This document shows positions 9,030-17,802 of a stretch of 64,000 nt of DNA, piece by piece (position 1 is the first letter of the stretch; each line of letters begins with the position of its first letter). Source of the stretch: Pseudonocardia xinjiangensis (GTDB lineage Bacteria > Actinomycetota > Actinomycetes > Mycobacteriales > Pseudonocardiaceae); contig NZ_JAAXKY010000022.1 of assembly GCF_012911925.1 (NCBI RefSeq), forward strand, positions 1-64,000. The letters run 5' to 3'. The notes beneath the pieces are model-generated. The model ran no database searches. It had not been told where the DNA came from and worked only from the letters and a program-made list of their open reading frames with translations. A program made the translations under genes and the position numbers.

Positions 9030-9686
9030 GTGACGAGTGCCGGAGCCGAGTCTCCCGCGCGGCGCCTGACCGCCCGCGGTGCCCTCACGCGCGACCGCAT
9101 CGTCCGAGCCGCGGCCGAGCTCATGCACGCCAACGGGGTCGCCGGCACGACGATGGACCAGGTGGTCGAGGCCTCCGGTACCAGCAAGTCACAGCTCTAC
9201 CACTACTTCGACGACAAGGACGCTCTGGTCACCGCGGTGATCAGAATGCAGACCGCACGTGTGATGGAGCGGCACGAACCCCACCTGGAACAACTCAGCT
9301 CATTGCAGGGTCTGCGGCGTTGGCGCGATGCGGTCGTTCGTTTCGTCGACGAGCGCCACGGAGCGCACGGCTGCGCGATCGGGTCGCTGGCCAGTGAGCT
9401 GGCGGATCAGTCCGAACCAGCGCGGATTCTGATCAACGCTGCATTCCAGAACTGGGAGTCGTACCTCGCCGCGGGCATCCGCCGGATGCAGGACCGTGGC
9501 GAACTCGATGCCCGGGCCGACCCTGCCGAACTCGCCACCGGCATCGTGGCGGCCTACCAGGGCGGATACCTCCTCTCACAGGCCAGACGAAGTGGGCGGC
9601 CGATGGCACTGGCGCTCGGTTTCGCGATCCGCAACGTGGAAGCCCTCGCGCTACCGCAGAAACGTGCATCCGACGCAGCGAGCTGA
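9030..9686 (+). CDS. TetR/AcrR-family transcriptional regulator
   Basis: A 218-residue one-component regulator. The DNA-binding domain covers about residues 15-65, with ALTRDRIVRAAAELM, the turn TTMDQVVEASGTSKSQLYHYF and DDKDALV. The C-terminal ligand-binding domain contains GCAIGSLASELADQSEPAR, SYLAAGIRRMQ and LATGIVAAYQGGYLLSQA. It is about 85 percent identical by eye to the TetR at 58215-58874, so the two are recent duplicates, and more distantly like that at 60162. GTG 9030 fits the leaderless promoter. It is a candidate binder of the TGGACT-N4-AGTCCA dyads in this window; its ligand is unknown. Confidence 0.9.
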   Translation: MTSAGAESPARRLTARGALTRDRIVRAAAELMHANGVAGTTMDQVVEASGTSKSQLYHYFDDKDALVTAVIRMQTARVMERHEPHLEQLSSLQGLRRWRDAVVRFVDERHGAHGCAIGSLASELADQSEPARILINAAFQNWESYLAAGIRRMQDRGELDARADPAELATGIVAAYQGGYLLSQARRSGRPMALALGFAIRNVEALALPQKRASDAAS

Positions 9687-9734
9687 TCAGCCCCACTCGG
9701 GGAAGCCCCACCAACACGCGGACAACAGGAGGGC

Positions 9735-10060
9735 TGCACCAACGCCGCCACGCTGTTCGAGGAGATCACCGACCGCGGCCCGGTGGTCGTCAGCGCGCTT
9801 ACCTACGCGCGTTCCACGCGAGCAGTCCTGACCGGCGTCTGCCCGTGCCGCCGTCGAAGCTGCCCTCGGTACGCCGTTTCGTGGGCTGGATCATGAGCGA
9901 CCCCGCCAACCTCGAGCCAGCCAACTAGCGCCAACTCGACGCCGTCCTTGCCGCCAGCCCAGATCCTTCCGTCGTCTTGAGCTGGGTCCGGTCTGTAGCA
10001 GCGAAACAACTCCACGGAACAATGTGGCGCCGGAGTCTGCTGATCTCACGGGGGCCGGCT
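9735..10060 (+). mobile_element. ISL3-family transposase remnant
   Basis: Pieces in different frames read TLFEEITDRG, then PPSKLPSVRRF, VGWIMSDPANLEP and RQLDAVLAASPD, in the order of the central region of ISL3 transposases, interrupted by frameshifts and a TAG. The ends and the DDE core are missing. A further decayed coding-like segment without known family follows to about 10240. Confidence 0.55.
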
Positions 10061-10271
10061 CACCGCGACTTACGGCCGACTCGTCCAGGTCGAACTCGAA
10101 GCATTGAACCCGCCCGGCCTGCACGCACTGTTCGAGGGCGCATCGACCAGCGGTGGGACACGTGGCCACAGGGGAAGTGTTGGCCGCCGAGCGGCAGGAC
10201 CGAGAACAACTCAACGGCTACTGACGCGCAGCTCAGCCATATCCGAGCACGGCCATGGGGATGTGGTTCGT

Positions 10272-10913
10272 TCAGACTCTGGCCTCGTGACCGGCCGGAT
10301 CGCCGTCCGGCTGGAGGACCGCGTGCACGCGGGCGCGCAGCGCCGCCACGGTCTTCTCGGCGAACCACGGGTTGCGAGTCTGCCAGCGGAAGTTCAGTGG
10401 TGACGGGTGGACGAGGGGCATGCGGTCGGGCAGGTAGTCGCGGAACGCCCGGACTGTGTCGGTGAGGTTCGCTCCGGCGGCTTCGGGCAGGTAGTGCTTC
10501 TGGGCGTGCCGGCCTATCAGGACGGTGAGCCGGACGTGCGGAAGCTCCGCGAGGAGCCGTGGATGCCAGCGTGGTGCGATGTCGGGGCGGGGCGGCAGGT
10601 CGCCGTGGGCTCCCTTGCCCGGGTAGTAGAAGTCCATCGGCAAGATCGCGAACAACATCGGGTCGTAGAACTGGTCGTCGGTCACCCCGAGCCAGCGTCG
10701 CAGCGTCACGCCGCTCGGGTCGTTCCAGGGGATCCCGCTGCGCTGCGCGCGTGTTCCCGGGGCCTGCCCGATGAGGACGATCCGGGCGGCCGGGTGCGCG
10801 GTGTAGATCGGCTGCAGGCCCGCGGCGGTCGCGTCCCGGTTGGCCGGGTCGGCGATGATCTCCTCGCGGATCCGCAGCAGCGTGGGACTCGTCCCCGTCG
10901 CCGATCCGTCCAT
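10272..10913 (-). CDS. Uracil-DNA glycosylase family protein
   Basis: A 213-residue member of the UDG superfamily that removes uracil or related lesions from DNA. RIVLIGQAPGTRAQRSGIPW at residues 44-63 is the water-activating loop (GQAPG at 49-53), and LVHPSPLNFRWQTRNPWF near 180 contains the HPSPLN loop that intercalates at the flipped base. ATG 10913 lies 11 bases after the msrA stop, so it is probably the last gene of the operon. A base-excision enzyme next to protein-oxidation repair fits an oxidative-damage operon, although UDG family members differ in lesion choice. Confidence 0.85.
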   Translation of the reverse strand: MDGSATGTSPTLLRIREEIIADPANRDATAAGLQPIYTAHPAARIVLIGQAPGTRAQRSGIPWNDPSGVTLRRWLGVTDDQFYDPMLFAILPMDFYYPGKGAHGDLPPRPDIAPRWHPRLLAELPHVRLTVLIGRHAQKHYLPEAAGANLTDTVRAFRDYLPDRMPLVHPSPLNFRWQTRNPWFAEKTVAALRARVHAVLQPDGDPAGHEARV

Positions 10914-10924
10914 GGTTGCGATCG

Positions 10925-11464
10925 TCAGGTCAGCTGGGACGACGGCCGTGACGCGACGTCACGGCGTCGCGGCAGCACCCAGTCCGGCCGCGGGAAGTGG
11001 CATGTGTAGCCGTGGGGGTAGGCCAGCAGGTAGTCCTGGTGTTCGGGCTCGGCCTCCCAGAACGGGCCGGCCGGCGTGACCTCGGTGACGACCTTGCCCG
11101 GCCACAGCCCGGAGGCGTCGACATCAGCGATCGTGTCCTCGGCGACCCGGCGCTGTTCGTCGTCGAGGTAGAAGATCGCCGACCGGTAGGACATGCCGAC
11201 GTCGTTGCCCTGCCGGTTCGGGGTGCTGGGGTCGTGGATCTGGAAGAAGAACTCCAGCAGGTCGCGGTAAGTGGTGGCGGCCGGGTCGTAGGCGATCTCG
11301 ATGGCCTCGGCGTGTGAGCCGTGATTGCGGTAGGTGGCGTTGGGGGTGTCACCGCCGGTGTAGCCCACACGGGTGGCCAACACACCGGGGCGGGAGCGTA
11401 TGAGGTCCTGCATTCCCCAGAAGCAACCTCCGGCGAGAACTGCCCGCTGCTGCTCGATCATCAT
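10925..11464 (-). CDS. msrA: Peptide methionine (S)-S-oxide reductase
   Basis: A 179-residue MsrA that reduces the S-epimer of methionine sulfoxide in proteins, recycled by thioredoxin. GGCFWGMQ puts the nucleophilic cysteine at 14; [19 protein letters not shown] and [16 protein letters not shown] are the family motifs in order. AAAGGAATCGA precedes two ATGs at 11464 and 11461; the first is taken. It starts 38 bases after the FAD reductase stop and ends 11 bases before the UDG gene, on the same strand, so it belongs to the molybdopterin oxidoreductase operon. Confidence 0.95.
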   Translation of the reverse strand: MMIEQQRAVLAGGCFWGMQDLIRSRPGVLATRVGYTGGDTPNATYRNHGSHAEAIEIAYDPAATTYRDLLEFFFQIHDPSTPNRQGNDVGMSYRSAIFYLDDEQRRVAEDTIADVDASGLWPGKVVTEVTPAGPFWEAEPEHQDYLLAYPHGYTCHFPRPDWVLPRRRDVASRPSSQLT

Positions 11465-11501
11465 TCGATTCCTTTCGTCTCGTACTGGGACCCCGGGCCG
11501 G

Positions 11502-12221
11502 TCATCCCGAGAATCCGAACCGCTCGACCCTGATCCTTTCAACGGGCACACCAGCGGCCGCGGCCAACTGGGTGGCGGCATCACAGAAGGCAGTGGAGCC
11601 GCAGACATAGACATCACGGTCCCCGTCAAGCGCTGCAGCGAGTTCCCGGGCCATGAGACGACCCGGTGGACGAACATGCCCGTCGGGGACGGCGCGCGTG
11701 AAGACGATCGAGGCGTCCGGTCCCTGAATCTCGGCGGCGTAGTACAGCTCTTCGGGGCTACGTACCGAGACGACAAGGCGGAAGAGGCCCGGCTGGCCGA
11801 GCTTGCGTGCGTGGCGCAGCATCGACATCAGCGGCACGATCCCGGAACCGCCGGCCAACCCGAGCGCGGGCCGGAGATCCCAGGCGAAGTCGCCGCCGAT
11901 CGGGCCCCGCACGTCGAGCACGTCTCCCACCTCGACGGCCTCGTTGAGGAAGCCCGACACCTCGCCGCCCGGCAGAATCTCGACGGTGAGATCGACCTCC
12001 GCCGAGTCCGACGGTGCGCTGGCGATCGAGTAGGACCGCTGGGCCCGATACCCGTCAGGTGCGGTCAGGCGCACGACGAAGTACTGGCCGGCCCAGAACG
12101 AGCGCGGTTGGGGCAGCGTGAGGGTGAAGGTCTTCGCCGTGGGGGTCTCTCGGCGGATGCCGGTGACCCTGGCGGGCTGCCACGGTCCCGGGTGGGGCGG
12201 CCCTCCGGAGACTGTGGTCAT
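11502..12221 (-). CDS. FAD/NAD(P)-binding reductase, partner of the molybdopterin protein
   Basis: A 239-residue ferredoxin-NADP reductase-type flavoprotein without an iron-sulfur domain. The FAD-binding barrel covers about 1-110, with RSYS at 62-65 and GEVSGFL binding the flavin; the NAD(P) domain follows with [12 protein letters not shown] at 124-135 and VYVCGS near 208. ATG 12221 overlaps the stop of the molybdopterin gene (ATGA), a strong sign that the two are made in fixed ratio. The simplest reading is that it carries electrons from NAD(P)H to the molybdenum protein. A truncated copy lies at 57022. Confidence 0.85.
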   Translation of the reverse strand: MTTVSGGPPHPGPWQPARVTGIRRETPTAKTFTLTLPQPRSFWAGQYFVVRLTAPDGYRAQRSYSIASAPSDSAEVDLTVEILPGGEVSGFLNEAVEVGDVLDVRGPIGGDFAWDLRPALGLAGGSGIVPLMSMLRHARKLGQPGLFRLVVSVRSPEELYYAAEIQGPDASIVFTRAVPDGHVRPPGRLMARELAAALDGDRDVYVCGSTAFCDAATQLAAAAGVPVERIRVERFGFSG

Positions 12222-12829
12222 CAATCCCCCTGGTAGCGCTGCTCGAGCCACGGATCACCCCTGTAGTGGTAGCCGCGCTGCTCCCAGAAGCCCCGCTGGT
12301 CCTCGGCGAACAATGTCAGGCCCGATACCCACTTCGCGCTCTTCCAGAAGTACAGGTGGGGCACGAGAAGGCGGGCCGGGCCGCCGTGGATGCTGGCCAA
12401 CGGGGCGCCGTCGATGTCCCACACGACCCAGGCCTTGCCGCCGGTGAGGTCCTCGAGCGGGAAGTTCGTGGTGTAACCAGTGTGGGATCTTGCCAATGCG
12501 AACGCTGCGTCGTCACCGACACCCGCGACGTCGAGGAGAGTGTCGACGGATACGCCGTCGAACCGCATGCCGAACTTCGACCATGTGGTCACACAGTGGA
12601 TGGCGCCCTCGTACCGAGAGGCCGGCAACGCATGGATCTCATCCCAGCTCCAACGAACCGGCTTATCGACGAGACCGTCGATCTCGAAGCTCCACGTGGC
12701 AGTGTCGATGCTAGGAGTCGGCTCGACGTGTAAGACCGGCCAGTTCGTGCCGGCGTCGTACTGGCCGGGGGGCAGCCGCGAGTCGCGCGCACCGCGGCTG
12801 CGACCGGTAAATCCCCTCGTCAATGCCAT
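12221..12829 (-). CDS. Sulfite oxidase-like molybdopterin oxidoreductase, copy 1
   Basis: A 202-residue single-domain protein of the sulfite oxidase/MsrP (YedY) fold, binding molybdopterin. GAIHCVTTWSKFGMRFDGV holds the molybdenum-ligating cysteine (Cys79), and SIHGGPARLLVPHLYFWKSA is the conserved cofactor loop. There is no Tat signal, no haem domain and no dimerisation domain, so it should act in the cytoplasm. GAGAGGG lies before ATG 12829. It is translationally coupled to an NAD(P)H reductase and followed by msrA, which suggests reduction of sulfoxides or other oxidised sulfur rather than sulfite oxidation; this is inference. A close paralogue lies at 51541. Confidence 0.9.
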   Translation of the reverse strand: MALTRGFTGRSRGARDSRLPPGQYDAGTNWPVLHVEPTPSIDTATWSFEIDGLVDKPVRWSWDEIHALPASRYEGAIHCVTTWSKFGMRFDGVSVDTLLDVAGVGDDAAFALARSHTGYTTNFPLEDLTGGKAWVVWDIDGAPLASIHGGPARLLVPHLYFWKSAKWVSGLTLFAEDQRGFWEQRGYHYRGDPWLEQRYQGD

Positions 12830-12918
12830 CTGGTAATCCCTCTCGGTCGCCGTCGCCGGCGCTCGGAGGGCAGGCCTCGGCGTCCGGCGGAAGTCCGGCT
12901 GCGGCCTGGACAGACCCA

Positions 12919-12952
12919 ATATGGCCGTCGCGATACTGGACTGTCAAGTCCG
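12919..12952 (-). promoter_or_regulatory. Regulon promoter and operator of the molybdopterin/MsrA operon
   Basis: Reading leftward, the dyad at 12952-12937 (CGGACT-TGAC-AGTCCA) contains the -35 hexamer TTGACA (12942-12947). After 17 bases the -10 is CATATT (12919-12924). Transcription would start about 80 bases before ATG 12829. Bound repressor would cover the -35 box. Confidence 0.7.
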
Positions 12953-12983
12953 ACTATGTGGTGGCGGCCGGCCCGGAGTGGCG

Positions 12984-13250
12984 TCAGCTCGCCGCCTGGG
13001 ACGCGCGATCGCTGCGCGCCCTCCGGGCCTCGATGCTGTCGAGCGAGAGGTCCAGCGCCACCGCTATCGGGAGGCGTGCTGCGCGCCGCCTGGGGGAGCA
13101 GGCAATCGCCCTGATGGGCGGCAATGTGGCCAGCGGCGAGCCCGCCCGAGTCGAGACTCCCGAGCGGAACGCGGCCTTGATCAGGATCCGGGGCGGCCCT
13201 GACCGGTGTGCGAGCTCGGGACGGCGCGTTGCGGCGCAGCGTGAAACGGG
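12984..13250 (-). pseudogene. TetR regulator C-terminal remnant
   Basis: Leftward frame with RPELAHRSGPPRILIKAAF, matching SELADRSEPARILINATF of the intact TetR, then after a gap LPIAVALDLSLDSIEARRA and the ending ASQAAS, matching the intact C-terminus. The helix-turn-helix is gone. It ends 32 bases before the promoter of the molybdopterin operon and points the same way, preserving the order tetR, operator, molybdopterin gene. Confidence 0.6.
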
Positions 13251-13262
13251 GACGACGGAACA

Positions 13263-13278
13263 TGGAACAGATAGTCCA
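13263..13278 (+). promoter_or_regulatory. Operator-like dyad, TGGAAC variant
   Basis: TGGAAC-AGAT-AGTCCA, identical to the site at 5884-5899. It stands beside the tetR remnant and has no obvious intact target. Confidence 0.5.
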
Positions 13279-13385
13279 GAATCTGTCGAGTAGGAGTGGC
13301 CGTGCGGGCTCGGATGCGGCAATCCCCGGAAGGTGATGAGTCGAGGGCGGGGCTCCGCGTCGACGTGAGATGCACGCCATGACCA

Positions 13386-13620
13386 GTGCTCGACGAGCGC
13401 ACGGCGGCTGTCAAGATGGCGGTCCGTCTCCAGCGCGCGCAACCACAGGCGATCCTCGGGCCCGCCACCGCCGCGATGCTGTGCTTCGAGCTCACCACCC
13501 GGATCCTTACCCGGTTCGCCGGGGCGATCACGGCGGCGGATGAGGTGCAGGGGTTCCGGTATTTCGGCGACCGCAATCTGCTCGGGTTCGCGCACCAACC
13601 GCGACCTCGGAGCCGGGAAG
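13386..13620 (+). pseudogene. Dyp-type peroxidase fragment
   Basis: The frame includes LCFELTTRILTRFAGAITAA followed by DEVQGFRYFGDRNLLGF, the segment of B-type dye-decolorising peroxidases just before the GxxDG haem-pocket motif, which here is lost. Both ends are missing. It is joined directly to an unrelated fragment. Confidence 0.6.
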
Positions 13621-13649
13621 GACACCCAGCGTCGGCTCACCGGGTCCTC

Positions 13650-13840
13650 GCCACGTTCGGCGGACTGGTCGGCGATCGAGTACTCGGACACGGCCCTGGC
13701 CGAGGCCGGTGCGGCGTACGGGCGCGTCGAATCGTTCCTGCGCCGGCTGGTCGAACGGCATGGGACGGCACCACCGGACCAGGCTCTGCGGAGGGAATTC
13801 GTCGAGGCCCCCAACGTCCCCGTCCGGGGCTGCGTCCGCG
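13650..13840 (+). pseudogene. Cysteinyl-tRNA synthetase fragment
   Basis: The frame reads IEYSDTALAEAGAAYGRVES then FLRRLVERHG and EFVEAP, which corresponds to the helical region after the KMSKS loop of CysS. Neither the catalytic core nor the C-terminus is present, so this is a transplanted piece, not the cell's working gene. Confidence 0.55.
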
Positions 13841-14170
13841 GCGGCCTCCGCCGCTCCCCATCAACGTGCGGAGACGAACGAACGGTCGACCCTAGGTTTA
13901 CGGGAGCACTGGGGTCCGCGTTATCGGCAATCTGGCAACTGAGCATCTGTTCCGGCGCCGGACGAATAGGGAATCCTTGATATCTACCTGGTCGGCTCAA
14001 CTGAGTCGAGCCGAGTTGGCGCAAGGCATATAAATGGTCAGCCTGTCGAAGGATCGCACTCGTGCGTCGTACTCGATGTATCGCCCGGCCTGCTGAACGC
14101 CGTCCTTGACGATACCGCCATTGTCGGTTCCGTATCCCCGGTCACCGCGCCCAAGAAAAGGGAGAGCATC
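13841..14170. other. Upstream region of the NADH dehydrogenase gene
   Basis: No coding sequence was recognised. AGAAAAGGGAGAGCATC before 14171 is a good ribosome-binding site. No regulon dyad was found. Confidence 0.4.
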
Positions 14171-15511
14171 ATGCGCAAGATCTTGATCGTCGGCGGTGGC
14201 TACGCTGGCTTCTACACCGCGTGGAAACTCGAAAAGAAGCTGCGTCGGGGCGAGGCTGAAGTGACGGTGGTCGACCCGCGGCCATACATGACCTACCAGC
14301 CGTTCTTGCCCGAGGTGATGGCCGGGTCGATCGAGGCCCGGCACGCCGCGGTGTCGCTGCGTCGCCATCTGCACCGCACGCGCGTCATCGCTGGGATGGT
14401 CAGCGCGATCGACCACAAGCACCGCGTGGTCACGGTCCGGCCCGCCGACGGCGACACGTTCGAACTGGGCTACGACCTCATCGTGGTCACCGCGGGCGCG
14501 GTCACCCGCAAGTTCCCGGTGCCCGGTATCGCCGAGCAGGCGATCGGTCTCAAGCACGTGGAGGAGGCGGTCGCAATCCGCGACCGGCTGCTGACGTCTT
14601 TCGACCGGGCGGCCACGCTACCGCCGGGCCCGCAGCGGCAGAAGCTGCTCACCGTCACTTTCGTCGGCGGCGGCTTCGCCGGCGTCGAGGGTTTCGCCGA
14701 GCTGCTGTCGCTGGCGACCGCGTTGCTGCAGCGCTACCCCGAACTGCACCGCGACGAGCTGCGGTTCCACCTCATCGAGGCGTCAGGCCGGATCCTGCCC
14801 GAGGTCACCGAGCGGTCTGGCCGCTGGGTCGTGCGCTTCCTGCAACAGCGAGGTGGGCAGGTGTACCTGGACACGCAGGTCAAGTCGGCGACCGGTGGGC
14901 ACGTGGTGCTCTCCACCGGCGAGGAGTTCGACTCGGAGCTCATCGTGTGGACGGCGGGCAACGCGGCGAACCCGGTCGTGGGCATGCGCACCGACCTGCC
15001 GGTGGACGAGCGCGGTTTCCTCGTCACCCGGCCCGACCTGCGGGTCGGCACCGACACCGAACCGGCACCCGACGCTTGGGCCGCCGGGGACGACGCGGGG
15101 ATCGAGGACCTCACCTCCCCGACCCCGGGCACCCGCACGGTGCCCAACGCCCAACACGCCGTCCGCCAGGGCAAGCTGCTCGCCCGCAACATCGTCGCGA
15201 CCTTGCACGGCGGAAAGCCGAAGAACTACCGGCACCACAGCCTCGGCGCTATTGCGGCGCTCGGCATCGGTCACGGCATCTTCCAGTACCGGCGACTCGT
15301 GATCACAGGGCCGCTCGCTTGGCTGATGCACCGCGGCTACCACGTGCTGGCCGTGCCCAGCTGGGAACGCAAGGTCCGCGTGCTCGTGATCTGGCTGACC
15401 GCCGCGTTGTTCGGCCGCGACATCCTCTCGCTGGCGTCGGTGCAACACCCGCGCGACGCCTTCATCAATGGCGGCGAACCCGCCGTGCCGACCGAACAGG
15501 ACCCCTCATGA
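14171..15511 (+). CDS. Type II NADH dehydrogenase-like NAD(P)/FAD oxidoreductase
   Basis: A 446-residue two-dinucleotide-binding flavoprotein of the NDH-2 group, which passes electrons from NADH to membrane quinone without pumping protons. The FAD site ILIVGGGYAGFYTAWKLEKK begins at residue 4, the NADH site VTFVGGGFAGVEGFAELL lies near 161-178, and WAAGDDAG near 300 contacts the FAD. The basic, hydrophobic C-terminus (WERKVRVLVIWLTAALFGRD) fits peripheral membrane attachment. It stands alone on its strand and could regenerate quinone redox balance alongside ctaD. Confidence 0.85.
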   Translation: MRKILIVGGGYAGFYTAWKLEKKLRRGEAEVTVVDPRPYMTYQPFLPEVMAGSIEARHAAVSLRRHLHRTRVIAGMVSAIDHKHRVVTVRPADGDTFELGYDLIVVTAGAVTRKFPVPGIAEQAIGLKHVEEAVAIRDRLLTSFDRAATLPPGPQRQKLLTVTFVGGGFAGVEGFAELLSLATALLQRYPELHRDELRFHLIEASGRILPEVTERSGRWVVRFLQQRGGQVYLDTQVKSATGGHVVLSTGEEFDSELIVWTAGNAANPVVGMRTDLPVDERGFLVTRPDLRVGTDTEPAPDAWAAGDDAGIEDLTSPTPGTRTVPNAQHAVRQGKLLARNIVATLHGGKPKNYRHHSLGAIAALGIGHGIFQYRRLVITGPLAWLMHRGYHVLAVPSWERKVRVLVIWLTAALFGRDILSLASVQHPRDAFINGGEPAVPTEQDPS

Positions 15512-15514
15512 CCG

Positions 15515-15615
15515 AACACCACTGCATTGCCATGGAACCTGCTGCACTTCGCGCGAGTGCTCAAGGACGAGGTTGGAATCCCAGCGCACGGGAACCAACA
15601 GTCGGTTGGGACATG
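15515..15615 (+). pseudogene. Flavodoxin-family reductase C-terminal fragment
   Basis: A frame gives WNLLHFARVLKDEVGIPAHG, matching WNLMHLAQMIKSAEGIPAHG near the C-terminus of the intact gene at 49419. Only about 30 codons survive, directly after the NADH dehydrogenase stop. Confidence 0.55.
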
Positions 15616-15825
15616 GGGCCACTCCGAGCCGCCTGCGGCCGATAATACCGGGCGGGGCCGGTGCGCCGGCGTCGCGTGTGCACTGGGTGTGCAGTGGGAT
15701 CGCGACAATTCGGGCCAACGCGTCACCGATTGGATCGTCGTTACTCGGGCAGAGCGCGGGCGATTCGCTCACGATTATCGCCACGTGTCATCAGCGCCCG
15801 CCCGCTCGTCGCAGATTTCCCTGGG

Positions 15826-15999
15826 TCATGCGGCGTGGTCGGTGTCGACTTCGATCATTCCAATGTAGATCCAGTACTCCTCGACCAAGCCGTGGCTTGT
15901 GGTCGGCCCGACATACACCTTGCGGAAGACCTTCCCGTGCATCTCCACCAGCTCGGTCTTGACCTCTCGTGGCGCGCGGGGCCCGGTGGTGTTGGCCAT
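15826..15999 (-). CDS. 57-residue conserved small protein
   Basis: ATG 15999 overlaps the TGA that ends the zinc-ribbon frame (TGATG). The product begins MANTTGPRAPREVKTELVEM and ends VDTDHAA, with a tryptophan/tyrosine-rich middle (EYWIYIGM). No domain is recognised. Close coupling behind a zinc-ribbon protein and a kinase suggests a three-gene operon. Confidence 0.55.
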   Translation of the reverse strand: MANTTGPRAPREVKTELVEMHGKVFRKVYVGPTTSHGLVEEYWIYIGMIEVDTDHAA

Positions 16000-16177
16000 C
16001 AGATAGCGCTGCCCTCGCGAGCGACGACCCCGGACATCTGGTTGTCCACCCCGGTGGGCATGGCCCTGGCGTCAAGGTGACCGGGCCACCGCAAATCCAG
16101 CACTCGGGCTCCATGACCGGGTCGGCGCCGAGCACCTCGCACCGGTGGCAGATCCAGACGGACCTCAACGTGCTCAT
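16000..16177 (-). CDS. Small zinc-ribbon protein, probably frameshifted
   Basis: ATG 16177 overlaps the stop of the kinase gene (ATGA). The frame has WICHRCEVL and CWICGGPV, two CxxC knuckles of a zinc ribbon. After GGPVTLT the frame runs on without a sensible end, whereas the next frame continues MPTGVDNQMSGVVAREGSAI and stops exactly at the start of the 57-residue gene. A one- or two-base slip near 16080 would unite them. Either a decayed gene, a sequence error or programmed frameshifting. Confidence 0.5.
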
Positions 16178-17118
16178 GCCGCCCGCCGGGAGCGCGCGTA
16201 CACGGGCTTGCGCGGCGCCACAGCACGCACATCCGCCGTGCTCGAGAACGACGCGCGGTAGGCCTCGACGAGCATCGACCGGATCGCTGCCGAGGACGGC
16301 CGCGCCGCAGGGTCCTTGACCAGCAGCTGCTCCACTAGTGGCCGAAGGCGACCGGCTCGCGAGGCCGGGGGCAGCGGATCGTGGAGCACCGCGGTGAGCG
16401 TCGGGACGAGGCCTTCGTGCAGGAAGGGAGGCCGGCCTTGGACGGCGGTGAAGAGCACGGTCCCGAGAGACCACAAGTCGGAGGCGGGGCGCGGCGGGTC
16501 GCCCAGAACGAGCTCCGGGGCGGTGTACGCCGGAGAGCCGACGACGTCGCCGGTGCGGCGGGCGGGGTGGGCCGGCTCGCCGCCACTGAGCTCGGCGATG
16601 CCGAAGTCGATCAGGACCAGCCTGCCGGTGTCCGTGATCATCAGGTTCGCCGGCTTCACGTCGCAGTGCACGACGCCGGCCTCGTGCACCGCCTCCAGTG
16701 CGGCGGACAGTTGCAGGCCGAGTGCGGCGACGACGGACGGTGGCAGCCGGTGCCGGTCTCGCAGCAGCTCGGCGAGGCTCACGCCGGGGTGGTAGTCCAT
16801 CACCAGGGAGGCCGAACCGCGGTGCAGCACCAGGTCGTGCACGGCGACGACGTTGGGATCCCGTACCCGAGTGGTGAGCCGAGCCTCGGCGCCGATCAAG
16901 TTGTGTGGGCGGAACAGCTTGATCGCGACGTCCCGGTCCAGCAGTTCGTCGTGGGCACGCCACACGTCCGCCGTCGCCCCACGGCCCACTCGTTTCGCGA
17001 GCCGGTAGCGGCCGCCGAGCAGCACACCACACCGGGGAACGGGGGCGTTGTCGGCGGCGCGAGTGTGCGGTGCACCGGAAGGCGGACGAGTAGGCCGGAT
17101 GCGACAACGGAAAATCAT
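16174..17118 (-). CDS. Soluble serine/threonine protein kinase
   Basis: A 314-residue Hanks-type kinase. The glycine loop VGRGATADVWRA lies at 44-55, the ATP lysine in VAIKLF at 67, the catalytic loop VHCDVKPANLM at 150-160 (HCD instead of HRD), and DFGIAEL at 171-177; VGSPAYTAPE forms the P+1 loop. There is no transmembrane segment or sensor domain, so it must sense through partners. GAGGAG lies 5 bases before ATG 17118, which I prefer over the upstream ATG 17187. It is translationally coupled to the zinc-ribbon gene downstream. Confidence 0.85.
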   Translation of the reverse strand: MIFRCRIRPTRPPSGAPHTRAADNAPVPRCGVLLGGRYRLAKRVGRGATADVWRAHDELLDRDVAIKLFRPHNLIGAEARLTTRVRDPNVVAVHDLVLHRGSASLVMDYHPGVSLAELLRDRHRLPPSVVAALGLQLSAALEAVHEAGVVHCDVKPANLMITDTGRLVLIDFGIAELSGGEPAHPARRTGDVVGSPAYTAPELVLGDPPRPASDLWSLGTVLFTAVQGRPPFLHEGLVPTLTAVLHDPLPPASRAGRLRPLVEQLLVKDPAARPSSAAIRSMLVEAYRASFSSTADVRAVAPRKPVYARSRRAA

Positions 17119-17412
17119 GAGACTCCTCTTGACCAGTGCCGCCGACGTCCGGGTCGATGAGGAGGTCGTGCGGACTCCACGGCTCACGCCGAGCGATGGG
17201 CTGCGAGTCCCACTATCGCGGGCTCACGAGGCGCTGTCTGCCCGGTCAGCAGCCAATGGCCGGCCCGGAGATCCGCCCGCCGGAAACCCTGCTACCCGGG
17301 AGGCCGGTCGTGTCCAGGGGCGCCCAGGGTAGGGGAGGGGGTGACCATGAGGTTCTGCCCGCTCGGATAGCGGCTAGCTGCGTAGTCGGGCCAGCGTGGC
17401 GGCCCTAGCCTG

Positions 17413-17790
17413 ATGATCGTGACCCTGCGGTGCTTGCTTGTCGACGACAGCCTGGATTTCCTGTGCGCCGCACGGACACTGCTCGAGCAGGAGGGTCTAC
17501 GGATCGTCGGCGTCGCCTCGACGGGTGCCGACGCGCTTGTCCGCGCTGCCGAACTGCGTCCCGACGTGACGCTTATCGACGTCGATCTCGGCACGACCGA
17601 CGGCTTCGAGCTGGCACGGCACCTGGCCGGCCACCCGAATCTCGACGCTGGTCACCTGATCCTGATTTCCGTGAACGCCGAGGAGGACCTCACCGACCTG
17701 ATCGATGCGAGCCCGGCCATCGGGTTCGTGTGGAAGCCGACGCTGTCCGCCGCGGCGATCAAGTCGCTGGTCCGCGACGTCGGAGATTGA
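17413..17790 (+). CDS. Single-domain response regulator (receiver only)
   Basis: A 125-residue receiver domain with the acidic pair DD at 11-12, the phosphate acceptor Asp56 in LIDVDL, the switch serine at 86 in ILISVN and Lys108 in VWKP. There is no DNA-binding output domain, so it acts by protein contact, like CheY or phosphotransfer proteins. It converges with the giant histidine kinase fusion (stops 12 bases apart), which is a plausible partner but not proven by sequence. Confidence 0.8.
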   Translation: MIVTLRCLLVDDSLDFLCAARTLLEQEGLRIVGVASTGADALVRAAELRPDVTLIDVDLGTTDGFELARHLAGHPNLDAGHLILISVNAEEDLTDLIDASPAIGFVWKPTLSAAAIKSLVRDVGD

Positions 17791-17802
17791 GATGACTCCT
17801 GC

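Noticed and set aside
15791-17107. A 438-codon minus-strand frame overlapping the kinase
   Set aside because: It is a shifted reading of the kinase gene; only its last part, from ATG 16177, contains the zinc ribbon and was annotated separately.
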